Shown here: positions 25,901 through 40,900 of the stretch, one piece after another
Layout of the letters: every line of letters begins with the position of its first letter
Numbering within the stretch: position 1 is the first letter of the stretch
NCBI GenBank assembly: GCA_025345505.1
Contig: JANVCC010000018.1
Coordinates: 11,972,231-12,036,230 of the forward strand
DNA: 64,000 bases
Origin: Todiramphus chloris collaris
Lineage: Eukaryota > Chordata > Aves > Coraciiformes > Alcedinidae
Reading direction: 5' to 3'
Program-made: the position numbers and the translations under genes
Notes under the pieces: model-generated
Told to the model about the DNA's origin: nothing
The model's input: only the letters and a program-made list of their open reading frames with translations
Databases searched by the model: none

Positions 25901-28900
25901 ATGTAATCTGTTACAGAGCTGAACTTAAATTTAGGCTTTATTTAAAAGTAAGCCCATCTACCCTCTCCATGAAAACCCAGAGGTCATATTGACTGCCAGT
26001 ATAGATTTCCACCCACAGAAATTGTGCCTCACAGAATTTTAGGAAGTAGGTCATACACCATTTGAACTTAATTTGATTTAAATGGAGAACTAGCAACTCA
26101 AGTTGACATATGATTTCAGATATAGGGAAGTAAGGTAAAGGCCTTCACAAATCTGCTGCATCACCTTAAATCTTTCCAGGTTTTGCTTTCTTTCTTGAGG
26201 TTTTCTGTCACCATGCAGACAGACACATGAGAACTGATGTCCCTTCCTATCAGGACCTGAAAGGGTTGTTGTGCATTAATATCATCATATATAAATTATG
26301 ACACAATACCATACAAAATTGGAAAAAAGTACATTTTTGTGAGTACATTTCTCAACACACGAGAATTTAACTTAATTTACTATGAATTAACATAAAGTTC
26401 CAATGACTGATAAAGGCATCGGGGAAAAACAAGACCAACAATTAAACAAACACGTTTCCTCTCCAAAGGAGGTCTGTGCAGGAATGTCTCCTCACTCCTT
26501 CCAAGTCTAAACTTCGTGTGTTTCCAGCTTTCTCCTCACACATTCCCCTCGCAGTGTCCCCCTGTGTTTTCTCTCATATTTCTCCTTACTCCTTATGTGA
26601 GTGCTTTTATATAGGTACATTTCTTTCTGTGTCTGCTGCCCATACCAACTATAACTTTTTCTTACATACATTTCAGCAAAAGCACCATATACTCTCCTCA
26701 TAGGTTCAAGTTTCAGTGCATGATGGGTTGTTTACAGCCATTGTGGAGATGTCTAGAATAAGCACAGGGCAGTTCATTGCCTTTTCCCACAAAGGACATC
26801 CCTGCAGCTCCCTGCTACCAAATGTTGACTTTATGCCCAGTCAGTATGTCAAAAGACTTAACCATGAATTTATTTGTGTGGTGTCTGAATATCAGTGACC
26901 TCTACCATACAATTTTGATTTTGAAATAAACAGGAAAGTGAGCAAAATAAGGTTTTTGTGAAAAATACTACCTCCGCCCTGTTGGATGAAGTACTGCTCC
27001 AAATTATCACAATCTAATTTAGTCCTGCAGAAAATAATGGCTTGGTCCATCTTGTGTTCCTTGATTGCCCGAACGGTGTATTCTCCTTTTAGAATTTTAA
27101 TAGCTTCAGACCACATTTCTAAGTAAAAAGTAAAGAAGTTGTTTCACTCAAATTGTTTAAAAATATGAAGAGCATACATTTAAAGTGTTCTCTAGCCTTT
27201 CAGCAGACAGTTAAACTTATATTAGGAGAGCAAGTGAGCTAGACCTTCAGTTTTTAATTCTCCCCATCACATGCTCCCCTGCTCTAAAGAAAGAACAAAA
27301 CTACTAAGGATTTTCAAGGTACTTATATATACCAACAATTACTTGTTGATTACCTACCTGCAAAAAATAGATTCAAGTCTTTTTCGCTTCCCCCTAATTA
27401 CAGAAACAAATTCTTCTTCACAACTACAAAAATGTACAAATAAAAATTTGGAGGAATGTGACTGAGGGCCATTATCTACTACAACTTAGCTTTCCTTCAT
27501 AACATTTACAAAGGATTACTTCACAAGCTATTGCTTAACTGGTGTCACTGATTACCTGGAGTGTTAGCACCGGGTCGTGTATTGTCCTTTGCATGTACTT
27601 CATCAGTCTAGGAAATAAACAAACAAACAAACTCCCAGTCATTAGTTCATACTTCACACAGGAAGTAATTAACTCCATTAACTTACAATTAGCAAGAAGC
27701 TAAATGTTTAAAAAGTAATGTTAGAATTCTGTTCTCCCAAACTAATCTAACTTTAAAGTCTTGAGTGCAAGCACACAAAACTTGTCCTTTTTTTATGAAC
27801 AATAAAATGATTTATGTAGACATCAGATAGAACAATCTATGAACAAAGTGAGGAATGAAAAACCAAACCAAAAAACCCCACAAAACAAATCAACAAACCC
27901 ACCAAACCTTAAAACACCACACTACAAATATGAAATCAGACAAACACAGCTGTTCTTCACCTTTTTCCCTATGCTAGGCTGAATCAGATCTAAACCTAAA
28001 ACCCAAGAGAATTAAATTCATCCTAAGACTTAAAGAAAAGTCCCTAACAGATCTACCAACGGGAGGTTCCAGAGATAACAAGTAATTGTGTAAGTGTTGC
28101 TCAGAATGAAATACAGTCCCAGGTTATTCAGAATTCAAAACCTAAGGACTTCAGCAACAACCACCATCTTCTCTTCTAAACTACTCTCAAACATAATTTG
28201 AGATTAAATCCATTCCTGTAAGAATTGCTTGCCTCACGCTGTTTAGAGACAAAACTACTTTACAGAATGATCTATTCTGGAAGGTTTACTTCCTCACGAT
28301 CAGTAAGAAAAGACAGTTACTAACTACAGTTAAGCCACAGACCATTAGCTGTGAAATTAGTGGAAAAAAAAAGCAGTAATGCCGTTGTTTTCTATTACAA
28401 ATAAGAATGTTACTCTATCTATAATCTTCCTCAATCATGCTTTTAAGAGTGATCTCTTCAGAAACATCGCTTATGACATCACCAATGTTAACTACAATGG
28501 AGCAAACCATTTCAGATACACTAAGCTGTTTCAATAACTGGCAAAGATGCTACAGCATTAGCCCCCAATTCTGAAGGTTATTAACTTAATTATGAGCAAA
28601 TAATCTTAGTTTTCATTTATAGACTTACTCTGATATGATTCTTGCCAAGCCTTTCCCAGAGTTTGTCAGCTTTGGGATTTACAGGCACAACTACATGGTG
28701 TACGGTTTCAGGGACAGAATCTTCTCCTTTCAAATCAACCCAGGTGGGAAAATGCATGATCTTTTCAGACAGTTTTTTCACATCAAAAGAATGTAGTGTT
28801 GCAGAGCACACAATCACCTGAGAAGGAAAAAAGGCCATATGGATACCAAGGAAGATCAGATTTTTCCCAGCAAAAAAAGGTCAGAGTAGAACTGGAAGAA

Positions 28901-31900
28901 TGTTAAGCAGCTGAATAGCACAACAGGAGTCCTTGATTGACTTTACTCATCAGAGAAATCACCCAGCTGGTGAGAGTCAAAGGACAGAAGTCAGTTAACT
29001 ATGCTCTTACAAAAATCCAATCTATAAGAAGAAAGCAGAACTACTGAGAGTTGATGAATCAAAATTAGAGCATTAGAAATAATGTATGTAATTAATAATT
29101 TTTCACATATGTTTACATCTAAACAACTGAAATACTGCTAAACACTGGGCTTCCAGATCTTGGAATCTAAAAATAATATTCACAAGCAGTTACTGAACCC
29201 CATGAACAAGCATTTGTTTTGGACAAGAAGTATAATAAACTGTCCTTCAAAGAAGCATGCTCCATGCCGTGCAAGTCAACAACTGAAAGCAGTGCATACC
29301 ACACACACACAACACGTGCCCCCCTCAAACAAACAAAAAACAAACCACCACAAAAAAAAAAAAAACAAAAAACCAAACCACAAACCACAAAACAAAGACA
29401 GCAACAACAACAACCCCGTAACAACAAGAGAAAAACAAAATAAACTAATTTTATACCTGAAGTCTCTTTCCATCTGAAGTTATCTGAGGAATTTGACTGT
29501 GGATCCTGTTTATGAAATCTGAATAACCTTGGAGGAGAAGGCCATCCTACATGGGAATAAAATAAAAGAAAAAAACTTCAATTTTATTTCCTATTTCTCA
29601 GGATACAGTTCAGTTAAATAAACAACACACTTGCATTCTCAGAAGTTCTCTCTATTACTTAGCTAGACAGGTCAGTGCCTGGCTGGGACAGTATTACTAA
29701 ACAGGAGAAGGAAAAAAAAAGTAAAAGATAGGAGCCTTTACAAGTACAGCTGCTGTACTTAACAAGTAACTGAACATCTGTTTCAGTATCTTCTCCTAGC
29801 TAATACCCCAAGGTCTTCCATCTTTGTCATTATTCAGTTGTACTATAACAGATCAAAGGGAGAGACATTTCACAGCATACTGACTACAACATTCATTGGC
29901 CTCAAGACCTGCTGGGTAATCAAAAATACTTATCTCGTCTTTGTCCTTTGAAGTTCCCTGTAGAGGGACAAGCTTCACAGAATTGCTATGGCTGGAAAAG
30001 ACCTTTAAGATCATCAAGTCCTACTGTTATCTAATTCTACCAGGGCCACTACTACACCATATCCTTAAGCACCATACCTAGATGACTTTAAAATACATGC
30101 AGGGATGGTGATTTAACCACTTCCCTAGGCAGCCTGTTCCAGTCTTTGATAACCCTTTCAGTACAGAAGTTTTTCCTAATGTCCAACATAAACCTCCTCT
30201 GGTGCAACTTGATGTTACTTCCTCTTGTCCTTCACTACCTTGTGGACACAGCCTGAAATATATTTTTATGAGAAAAAAAATTCAAATAGCTTTACCAGAG
30301 TGTCTCAAAAGAAAAAAAAATAAAAAATCATAGGTTACTATTATTATAAGAAGATGATTAGCCTGGAGTAGCCTATAGGTAGCTAACTGTTGTTCTGCTG
30401 AAGTACCAAACACTACAGAACAATCACGTTACACTGACTTTTAGGAAATAACGCACTTAAGAAAAGAAAGGCAGTATCGCTTAGTTCTCTACGTACAGCT
30501 TCATCCAGAACCAGGAATCTAACTTGAGATAAATTAAGCTTTCCCGTTGAGACCAGGTCATCCAGTCTTCCAGGTGTTCCAACGACAATATCCACCTATG
30601 GAATATGTAAGAGTATGAGTTGGTCCCACAGACAACTAGAAGCATTACCTGCTTCATGTAAATTTAAGATTGAGACAATTATTAGTAAGATGCCCTGTTT
30701 TCTATTAATTATAACTTCATAAAATCCTAGAGTAATTTGGGTTGGAGGGTTCTCTTGAGATTATCAGGTCTCTATTACCACCATTGCATGAAAATCAAGA
30801 ACCATTTCCAAAGTTGCTTTACATAGTTTGCCAATAAAATTTTCAGTATCTTCAAGGAGAGATCTCAGAATCTCACTGAGCAACCTCCATTTCAGTTCTA
30901 TAGCCACATCATTAGCAGAATCTGCCCTCAGTATATTTGTTTTCAAATGGGGATAAAATAAATTTAACTTCTCTCAACTGAAGAAATAAGGTTTTGCAAG
31001 ATTGAAGGGTTCACATTCATGAATTTAGCATTCATGTGACAGTCTAGCAATCTTCCAGTTCAACCCTGATTAGGAGAAAGTTTTTATTTTCACAGCTAAA
31101 GTCACAGAAAAAAAACCCCAAAACAACTTAGCAACTGTGACGTTTGTTTTACTTCCAAAAGCAAGTCTTAATTAAAAAATAAAATAAAACAAAAGACTAT
31201 GCTATCCTTACAGCGTGACTGAATTGATTGTACATCCCATGCTGCTAAAGCTAGGCTAGCTGGTTCCTTCCGTTTAGGACTGATTTGTGGCATAGACTTA
31301 CTCTGATAATTGCAGGCCAGTTTTATTCACATAAACATAAAGCAGAAGTTCACAGGAAAACTGGTTTTGTCTTGTTAGTTAAGGACTAAATTACACCATT
31401 ATTCTTATTTTCCAAGTACACAGGATTAAACAGAATCTGACGCAGTACTATTTGTACTGAAAATTGCCATGGAAGTAAAGCAACAAATGCTAGACCAGCT
31501 CAACACTAACTTGCTATAAGCTGCAGATTTTCTTTTTATCAGGTTTATGGGAGTCACAGGAAGCACCATTACCATTCTCTAGCAACGTCGTGAGTTACTC
31601 GGAACACAAACTATTAAATCATATGGACAAAAATACAACTTACTCCTTGTTCCAGTACAGAGAGCTGATCTCTTGCAGCAACACCACCAATAATCAGCAG
31701 TTCCCTAAAATTATATCAATATATTTTAACATTTGCTTATTATATTCAGAAGATACTCATAAACTATTAATAAAAGAATCAGTCTTCAGCCAGACATTTA
31801 ATGTAACAGCTTTGAACAGTAATTTTAAGAACAAAAGAACAGGAAAAAAAAATTGGAAACCCATCCCTTTGCATGTAGTATATTGTATTTTAATTCAGGA

Positions 31901-34900
31901 CATTAAAGTTTTGTTACCCAATTTTATTTGGGTTTGACTACTCTATTGCCATTATATTAAATATATTAACACCTTAACCAATTTCATCTTAAATAATCTA
32001 TTCCTTAAAAAAGTCTATAACTTAAGTTTAATAAGTTTCATGTGTTCTTCAAAGCTAGAAATGCAAGTAACAGTAAACTAAACAGTGAATCTTGCATCAT
32101 AGCTTGCCTAGTAGAGTAGGTAGTAAGCAGAAGATGTGCTTTTCTTGATTAAAAACATTAAGTATCATATACATTTGCTAATTTGAAGAAAAAAACCAAA
32201 TAGATTTGCCATGCTAGAAAGATCTAGTCCATAAGTAAAACACATTAAAAAGAAACCCTAAGCAGTCTGACTATAGCTGAAGAGTCAGAAGGTCAGTTGG
32301 CAGCAGATATTACTGAGGCTGTTATCAGAAGCATTGTATTTAAGATCGACTTAGCTACAAAACGGACCAATCTCCACCCCTCTGTGCAGCCATGTCCACG
32401 GACAATACCATAAACAAAATTATAAAGGATGCACTGTTACCTTAATTTGGGATTATCAACATATTTTTTGAACTGCTTCACATTGTTCAAAGTTTGTTCT
32501 GCCAGCTCTCTCGATGGTTCTACAATCAATGCTTTTGGAGCATTTGGAAGGTTCTGTGTTTGAACCACTTGTGCATTTCCTAAGTGGAAAAAAAATGCCA
32601 TCAAAACTTGGATTTTCTACTAATAACCTAAAACCTCATGATTCTAAATGTCCCATTAAAGGGTGATGTTATTACTCATTTATGAATAACTTCAGATTAA
32701 TATTCAGGGATTACAAGCAAATCTTGCCATGAGAGTGAGGATACAGGCCATGTAGCATAATTAATTTTATTTCAGAGCTTCAACACACTTATTTTTAAGA
32801 TGACACTATTGAATAACTTATCTGAGCTTCTCTTTTTATCTGTTGCATTTCTAAAGTCAATATATTAGACCTTTTGTGGTTTAAGATGAAGAAAATTTGG
32901 AATACTTTAAAAAAGCGCTAATATTGCTACCAGTAAGATCATTGTAAGATCTTGAATACAGCAGTAATGAAGCAATTAAGTGATTAGAAGATGCTCTGTA
33001 ACACAATCTGAAAATAGAACTGACAGAACTTAAAAAATTTAACTTACCTGAGTGCTGTGATTTTACAACACTACCATCAGGAGCCTTGCAAAGACCAATA
33101 TAGCCATCTTTTGGTGGAAACTTGAAATCTTCTTCACCAAAATTGAATTTCAGTTCAGCATTCTAGATATCAACAAAGTTGTGTTACACAGATCGGTTTA
33201 AGAGACCATGTAAAATGGGAAACAAGTCCGTAATTAATTTCCCCATGAAAAAACAGCTAGATGAGGAAGGGAAGGTGATATTTTCTCTCATCTTATATAT
33301 TCCCCTTCCCCAGATTGTCCAAAACCTGCCAGACATTTTGTGCATGGTTCTAGTTCTTAAAACTCTCTTGTACATCAAAATATTCCCCCCTTTACAGCTG
33401 AGTTCCCCCCCCAACTTGTACGTTACATTCATTTTCAATGACAAACCACAATTTAAAAAAGCAAAACACAAACAACAAAAGACCCACTTTTTTTGGACTT
33501 GCACATTTCTCTGACCACCAAATGTTTTGCTAAAACCTTTGCTTGGCAAGAGACAATCCCAGAGAGACTAACTGCAGACAGACATAATAGTACACTACTG
33601 TGATACTAGAGTTGATAATAACTTGAAACTGATAAAATTCCTGTTTTGTTTATCTGCTTGGATATGTTGAATCATAATACACTGATGTTTAATACAGGCA
33701 AGATAGCACTGCAATTCAGAATTAGTTATCCATGCTATTCAACTCTTATATTCAAGATTAAGTATTTAAATTTGCATTTAAACATCTGATATTTAACTTG
33801 AATGGTACTTGACACAGCTAACACACTGTGGTGACCACTCTAGTAGTGAAATACTAGTAGACCAAAGAAAACAGTGTACAACAAGAGTAACTGTAGGTGG
33901 CTATGCAAATTTTATACTGAAGTAGTTAGTTACCAAAACTAAAATAATTTTCATGATCTTAAGTATCTGTGATATTCTTCAGTTACCTTCAGTACACAAG
34001 CTGCAAAAAGTGCTTGGTTCCTTATGTGCGGTGGGATTTCAAACGCAAGGCCAAGGTCCTTCCCTGAAAGCAGGTTTAGTTCAGTCAGACTCCACATACA
34101 TGTATTCCTCTCCCAGTCCTCCCCCACCCCATAATACAAGCATCCCAATAAAATTTCAAAGTGAATAAAAAACTTACCATTTTTGGAAAATTTTATTTGT
34201 CCTTTATCTATGTCTAGATAACAGCCAATTGTATCATGCATAGTGAATTCCTGTAACAAAAAGAAGTTTGTGAAGGAAAGATTTCAGTTTATTAAGATAA
34301 CTTAGTGCTTACATTGTCAACTTTTAGTTTTCCCACTTTTCCCTATTAAATGCTATTTTTTTTGAGAAGGAAATTCATTTTATTCCAAAAACATTGCTAG
34401 AAACAGCATGCCTTTTTTTTTTTTTTTAAATTTGATTACAGATCTTCAATAACCTCCCAATTTATCTTAAGATATTTAAATGTTTTTTGCTGATTTCAAC
34501 TTTAAAGACAAACATTGACAATGATAAATTTAAGCCACTTAAATACCTGGAAGTATTCTGCATTATGGAAAGGTGTATTAATCATGCATTTATTAGCCAA
34601 TATAAATCTAAGCTTAGAACACCAAACACAGTAAGAGAAACATCTGTTTTGACTACATAAAAAGACTTGCAGGAGGTACTATATGCACATTATGTATACT
34701 TATCTAATTTAAATATCTTGAAATCTGTTAATTGTAAAAGTTACTCAATAAAATCTGTATATTATAAACTGCTTCTAATTCAACAGCTCAGAAGTCACTA
34801 CTATAAAAAAAGCTACAATACAACAGTCATAGAAGTTGCAAGTTTTATGCCATTGAGAGTTCATAAACAGCATAAAGAAGACTTGAGTTTCTGCTGTATT

Positions 34901-37900
34901 GTTCATATTTATATAAATTATCCTTAACCATCTGAACTCTTGACTGGCACACTACACAGAAACCACCACAGACATTCCCAGTAGATATTTTCAGCTGTGG
35001 ACATTAAGGTAGCAGTTCTATTGACAAACCCAGCTCGAGAGCAAGATACAGAGCATGACAAACTATGCCTTAATTAGCATTTAAGTATGTGCTTTGACAT
35101 GTTAGAGTTGTATGATTACTTCTATTTTAACTACTAGTGAACAGGATACAATGCCCTCATTTAGGCATCCACCAAGGTACACAGACAGGCTGGTGTCGTT
35201 CAAGCAAAGACCAAAATAAGTCAAGGAATAAATCAAAGAGATCAGTTAACCTCTAACCTGTAAAACACTGAAAACATTTATCTCCTAAATAAGAGTCAAT
35301 ATATTTGTGGTCTTAGCCACAGACATAAGCCTCAAACTGATAGCTGCTTTTGTTAAACCTGTTAAAATGCTTTAATCCCCAAATGCTTCAACATTTCACA
35401 GTTCGTTTGCCTAGTGACCCTCCCTTAAAAGTTAGCACTATTATGAAAGACACTTGATTGTTACAGCACAGAACCACAATTCAAAACTTAATAATGCTTC
35501 TACCAATAAGCAATTCCAAGCTTACCTCACCATAGCTGTCAAATTGCTTGTTGTGAGATTTCTTACCAGTGCCACCAAAGCCAAAGCCAAATTTATCAGT
35601 GCCTGAAGACAAGACAAAGTATAGCTCTTTATCTTTTGGTTGACATGGCACATTTTTTCCCTCTTTGTATCAACAACCAAAACCCCTAACACCATGTAAA
35701 AAATAATGCGCAGTGCTAACTAAAGACTTCTAGCTTTGATATATGCTACATCAGTATTTTTCTACCAGTACATTTATTGATTTTACTTGTCTCCAGTCAT
35801 CTTCATTAAAGAACCAAAAGAAAAGGCAAAAAGTCACAAGAAACATTACTGCCACCTACATAGATTTCCCCTTACAGGAAGAACAATGTTTGTACAAGAA
35901 GTTTTAAAAGCCCTTATATTGCTATCCTTCCCATGGAGCCCATTCTTTGCAAGACTACAACAGGAACCCAGTCATTCCATGCGAGTATGAAAACTGTCCA
36001 TAGGATTCTTCTTCGGAAGGAAACTCACCCAAATCTAGTGAAGCCTGCATAGTAGACCAACCAACTCTGCACAAGCCTTGGTCATGACAGGAAACTTCAT
36101 AGTAGTATTTCCCTTTAAAAGAGAAAGAAAGGATCTAAAATTTCAGTTTCATCCAGCTGGTTTAGTTTGGCTACTTCCAAGATCGTGCAAGTCTAGTATT
36201 TCCACCCCTGCTGAAATTGTAATAAAATCACCTATGATGCTAGTGTGAGAAGGTTCTGTAGGTACCCATGTATGTAAAAAAAAACAACAAACCAACACCA
36301 AACCAAAAAACCCATGACAGATTATCAGAGAACAGGCAGGCAAAAGAGAGAAAAAGCACATGTTGAGAGGTGTGTGAAATGCTCCAAAGGAACGATAATC
36401 TGGAGAGACCAGTGGTTTTGCTGAATCCACAAAAACCAACAAACTGTGAACACCAGGGGTCTACCGAATCAGTACAAGATCACCAGCATGTGCCAGCATC
36501 AACAACTGGCTGTGTAGTACAAACCATATCCAACTGACTATAGACAGGCACACCTGATGAAATGAGACTGCTTGAGGGTCTTTCTGAACACCCACCTAGA
36601 AACACTGGACTGTCAGTACAGACTCTCCCGAGTAAAGAGCTGGGGTTGGGATCTCAACTATTGCTCCAACCACGCAACCGTGACATCTGTGCACGAGTCT
36701 GTGTGACGGCCGCAATGAAACAACTGAATGTACTGCGCAAGTTATATCCTATTAATAAATACCTTAATAAAATATGTTCTAATGACTATTAGTTAGGATT
36801 CTGTTGCCTTCAACTCAGTCTCCTATCAGGGAAAAGGTAATGTACAACACAAGGAGAATGAAACTGAGGTATTTGTCATTCCAAAGTCTTCAGCTAGCAT
36901 AAACTGAGTAATGGCACATTTGTGCAGATGGGCAAATTTAAAATGCAAACATCTACATTAACAATGGGTGTTAAGCAGGCATTTCAGTTGAAACTTCTGG
37001 AAGAACCTCCAAAATAATTTTATAATTACCTTTAGTCACACCTCTAGTTGCTCTGCATCCATGCCATTCTTTGACCTCTCTGCTCTGACAACACAAACCA
37101 TCTGATCCAATTGCTGAAAATCACAAAACAATTTTAGTTAAATTGCCTCTCTAAATGCTTTTAAAATAAATTTTAATACACACATTCTTCTAGGTTTTGG
37201 TTTTTTTTAACCCACCAAGCAAACATTTTCAAGCAAACATTTGGACAACTCACCAAAAGCTGATCCTCTATCATACGGGTTCATTTGCCATTTATTGAGT
37301 ACTAAGTTTGAAAGACAGAAACAGAAAAAGCATTAAACCAACAAGGAAAGCCTAGAAAACTCAGAAGTTCACATTGGCTCTACAGTGTTTGGCTTAATTT
37401 TATGGGGATACAGCTTTGTTCTGATGCAATTAATACAAGGCCAAAATGAAGGCCTACAACTTGAAGGAGGGGCACAATGCATAATGCAAAGGTATTCTAT
37501 GAAAGTTTACATTACTTCATTAAGGAGAGCATGGATTAAGCTACTTAAAAATACAGCTGAACACAGTGAAGACAATTATAAAGTCAGTTTTGCAATCACA
37601 ACCAAGTTCAGCTAGAAAATATCCAGAACTACATTAAGAGCAATGAATTTGGAATGTATTTGCTATTCTGTTCCAAGTTCACATTAATATATTTTTCAGG
37701 CTGTCAGTTAAAATGTCATTACTGAAGAGCTAAGATACATCCACTTACAGCACACAAAATTTCTGACTTAATTTTTCATATGTCAAATAACATGCAGTCT
37801 AGAGGTTCCACAATATAGCGATTTTTGTTAAAACTAGATGCTATTTCGTCCTGGTTCGAGTGAGAACAGAACTAGTTCTGTTCAGTGATTTTACTTTTCA

Positions 37901-40900
37901 GCTCAGTTCTGCTAACTGCAGTGTCTGAAGGTAGCAGCCTGTTCTCACAGACAGCGTCTGCTTCTAGCAGTGGCAAGCCCCCATGTTTAGCCTTACTACT
38001 ACCAAGGATTGGTGTGCAGACCAAGGCCACTGCTGGACCTTGTGCAGCACACTAGGGGGCACAGAGGGTCTGTGGCTCTTCTCCTCTCTTGGAATGTTTT
38101 GCCAGCTTGGCTTGGCTCTGGTCCTCTTTCGGTTCCTTCCTTGGGGCATCCAAGGAGGACTCTGTCCATTCTGCCTTTGGTCCCAATTGGTGTGTTCCTG
38201 AATCCGGTACCAGAATCAAGCTCCTGAACACAGCTCCCATCTGCTGCTGGGCCCCATCTGGGAATCCCTTGGTGCCTGCTCCACAGCATCAGTGGATTGG
38301 CTGTGGGGTTGGCTTCGATACTGGTTTTGTATATATTCCATTTTTATAATTATTAATATCATCTTCATTAAAGCTGTTCTAGTTTCCTTTTCTAATCACT
38401 AAGTCTCTCTCCCTTATTCCCTTTCTCTTCCCCTTTGGGGAGGGAGGGGGGTTAACAGAGAGCATCTGTTATAGGTCTAAGGGCCGCCCTGACCCTAAAC
38501 CATGACACATTTGAATTAGGATTTATGAGTATATTTACATTATGTTCTTCCAAGGAGTATTTTTTTTTTTTAAAGTTGACTGTATTTCCACCACTGTAGC
38601 AGTAGTTATAGTGAAACTGAAAAATAAGAATTTCTGTAACATCTTCAGAGTGTTTGTGCAGCTATCGTCACCCATAAATCTCAATCTGTAAATACAACAG
38701 ACTGGACATGATTACTGCCTTTCAAGATGCAAGCTGATTCAAATGGATGTAAAATAGATCCTCAAATAATGTGAGGATGTTATCATGGTTACAATCCTTT
38801 CCATATCTGTGGTTTCTGGCCCTGTTCATTTCCTGCTCAGTTCAATGATTATTAGTTCAAATCTGCAGGAATTAACAACATTGTTATTCAGCTTGCAAAT
38901 CTATCTAGGTGCCAAAAGGAACTCAACAGCTTTATTCAACACAGCAAAATTGAAATACACACTACAGTGTTACCCCAGCCACACAAAAGTAAGTTTGAGA
39001 CCAGAAAAGTTTTCTGCTCAAGCTCACTTAGACTCAAACCAACTGTGTGGTGCCACTGCTGGTGTCCCTTTTACCCCCGCAATTGCAAGTTTGTGGTTTC
39101 TTTTAACTTCTTTTTTAAAGCTGGACACAACTGCCACTTCATATCTTGCAAGGCCCTGAACTAGTATGGCTTTCAAAAGAACACAGAAGCATGTGGAGTG
39201 GATCAGCTAGCCTCAAGCTGAAGACAAGGAGCATTACTAAGAGACTGTAGCGAAATGTATACCTGGTTCTTTCCATGACTCCACCAGTAAATTTATACTC
39301 ATAGCTTTATAAAATCAGGGGTGATGATATCCCAAAATAAGGAAAAAATACTTATGTAATGGCAAGTTAGATTAACTTTACTTTGGAAGGTGATGGAATG
39401 AACATCATTTAACAGTGTTCCAAACTTGAGGAGTATGACATATAATAAAACTAAACCAATCAACCAACTCACCTGCCCCCCCAGTTTTAATAGTTGCTTT
39501 CCCTTTCTTGCCTTCCATCTGGTCCTTCAGTGTTTCATAAACAATCTGGATAACTGGAATACTAAAAGCCTAAAATGGAAAGTTATTTTTATTCAACAAT
39601 TTATACAGATATTTCCAGATACACAGTCAGTGTACCTTTCAGTGCAATACTCAGTGCCAGAAACACCTTAAAACATGCCTACACTTACGTTTGTAAAGAT
39701 TATTAATACTACTGCTTAAATACATATATAAACATACACACACACCACCTTACATCACTCAAATATTTTTACTTTCTGATAATTTGAAGTTTATTACTTA
39801 CACCAGTTTTTCCACTTCCTGTTTCAGCAGCCTACAGGAAGAAAAATTTAAGAGTTTAACCATTCACACCATAAGGATTTTTCTACAGTTCTACTTAAAC
39901 TAAGATTACTTTTACTTATGAAATCAGAAAAAAAAAAAATCTTAGAGTAATACCATTGCTTCCCACAAATTACATGTGAATACAGACATGGAAACCATTT
40001 ATAATAGACTTTATAATATAATAGACTAAACTCCCAACCAACCAACAACAAAACAAAAAAAACCCCAACAAACAACAAACCCAAAAGCTCCCAAAGCCCA
40101 CCAAAAAAACTACCTATCTGTCTGATTTCTGAAAGTGTTACAGAAGATTACAGGAAGCATTACTTTGGTTACAGAATCAAGAACATAGAGATCTGCAGAA
40201 AACACAACGAGCAAGGCATATTAATTGTGTCTTTGGGATTATGGAAACTGAAGCATTTGTTTAGGCAGTATCAGTCATGTTCTATGCAGATCTACGTCAG
40301 ATATTTAAGACAAAAAGGAGAATAAATAGCTCTCATTCATGTGAGAGTGTCTGTCAAACTAAGTCAAAAAACAAAGCCTAAGAAGAAAGAATCTTATCTG
40401 AAAAACCAGTTGGAAACACACCAGAAACTCAAAGAGGTTTTTAGCAGAAGAATGTACTTTCTATTGAAGCACAACAGGAGATCTAGTCTAACTACAGACC
40501 CTTCTGGAAAGAAGGGAATTGATAACATAAACAACAATCAAAAGACACAGGCTTTCTAAGAATAGGGTTATGCTGCATACGTACCATAAGTACATCACCA
40601 CCTCCCAGGATCAGTGGGATGGATTCTGCTTGGATATCCGTAGGAAGACTACAGGAAAGAGCACATTAACACAACAGAGGTTATCAGTTGAAAAAAAAGG
40701 ATTTTTGCTTATACAGAAACTCACAGAAAACGCAGTCATATTCAAGATGGGAAATTGCAGGTAAATATTATTCTTCCTGGCTTGCAGCTAAGGAAGTGAA
40801 AAGGATTCCATTTACAAGGAGAGCTTGAAACAGGAGATTTACCTTGACATGAAGGGACTAGTGCATGGAGTGGATTCAGCTATGTTAAATTATAAAAGTT

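Noticed and set aside
29160..29477. 105-codon plus-strand frame rich in Lys, Asn and Gln, and its Phe/Cys-rich antisense
   Set aside because: It is produced by the A/C-rich low-complexity tract in DDX1 intron 16. The minus side also overlaps the edge of exon 16.
33184..33549. 111-121-codon open frames on both strands in DDX1 intron 11
   Set aside because: No domain, no family resemblance, and they sit between two well-defined DDX1 exons. Likely chance.
37964..38349. Cluster of 60-96-codon open frames in DDX1 intron 5
   Set aside because: All lie within the solo LTR, in conflicting frames and strands, with no retroviral protein similarity.
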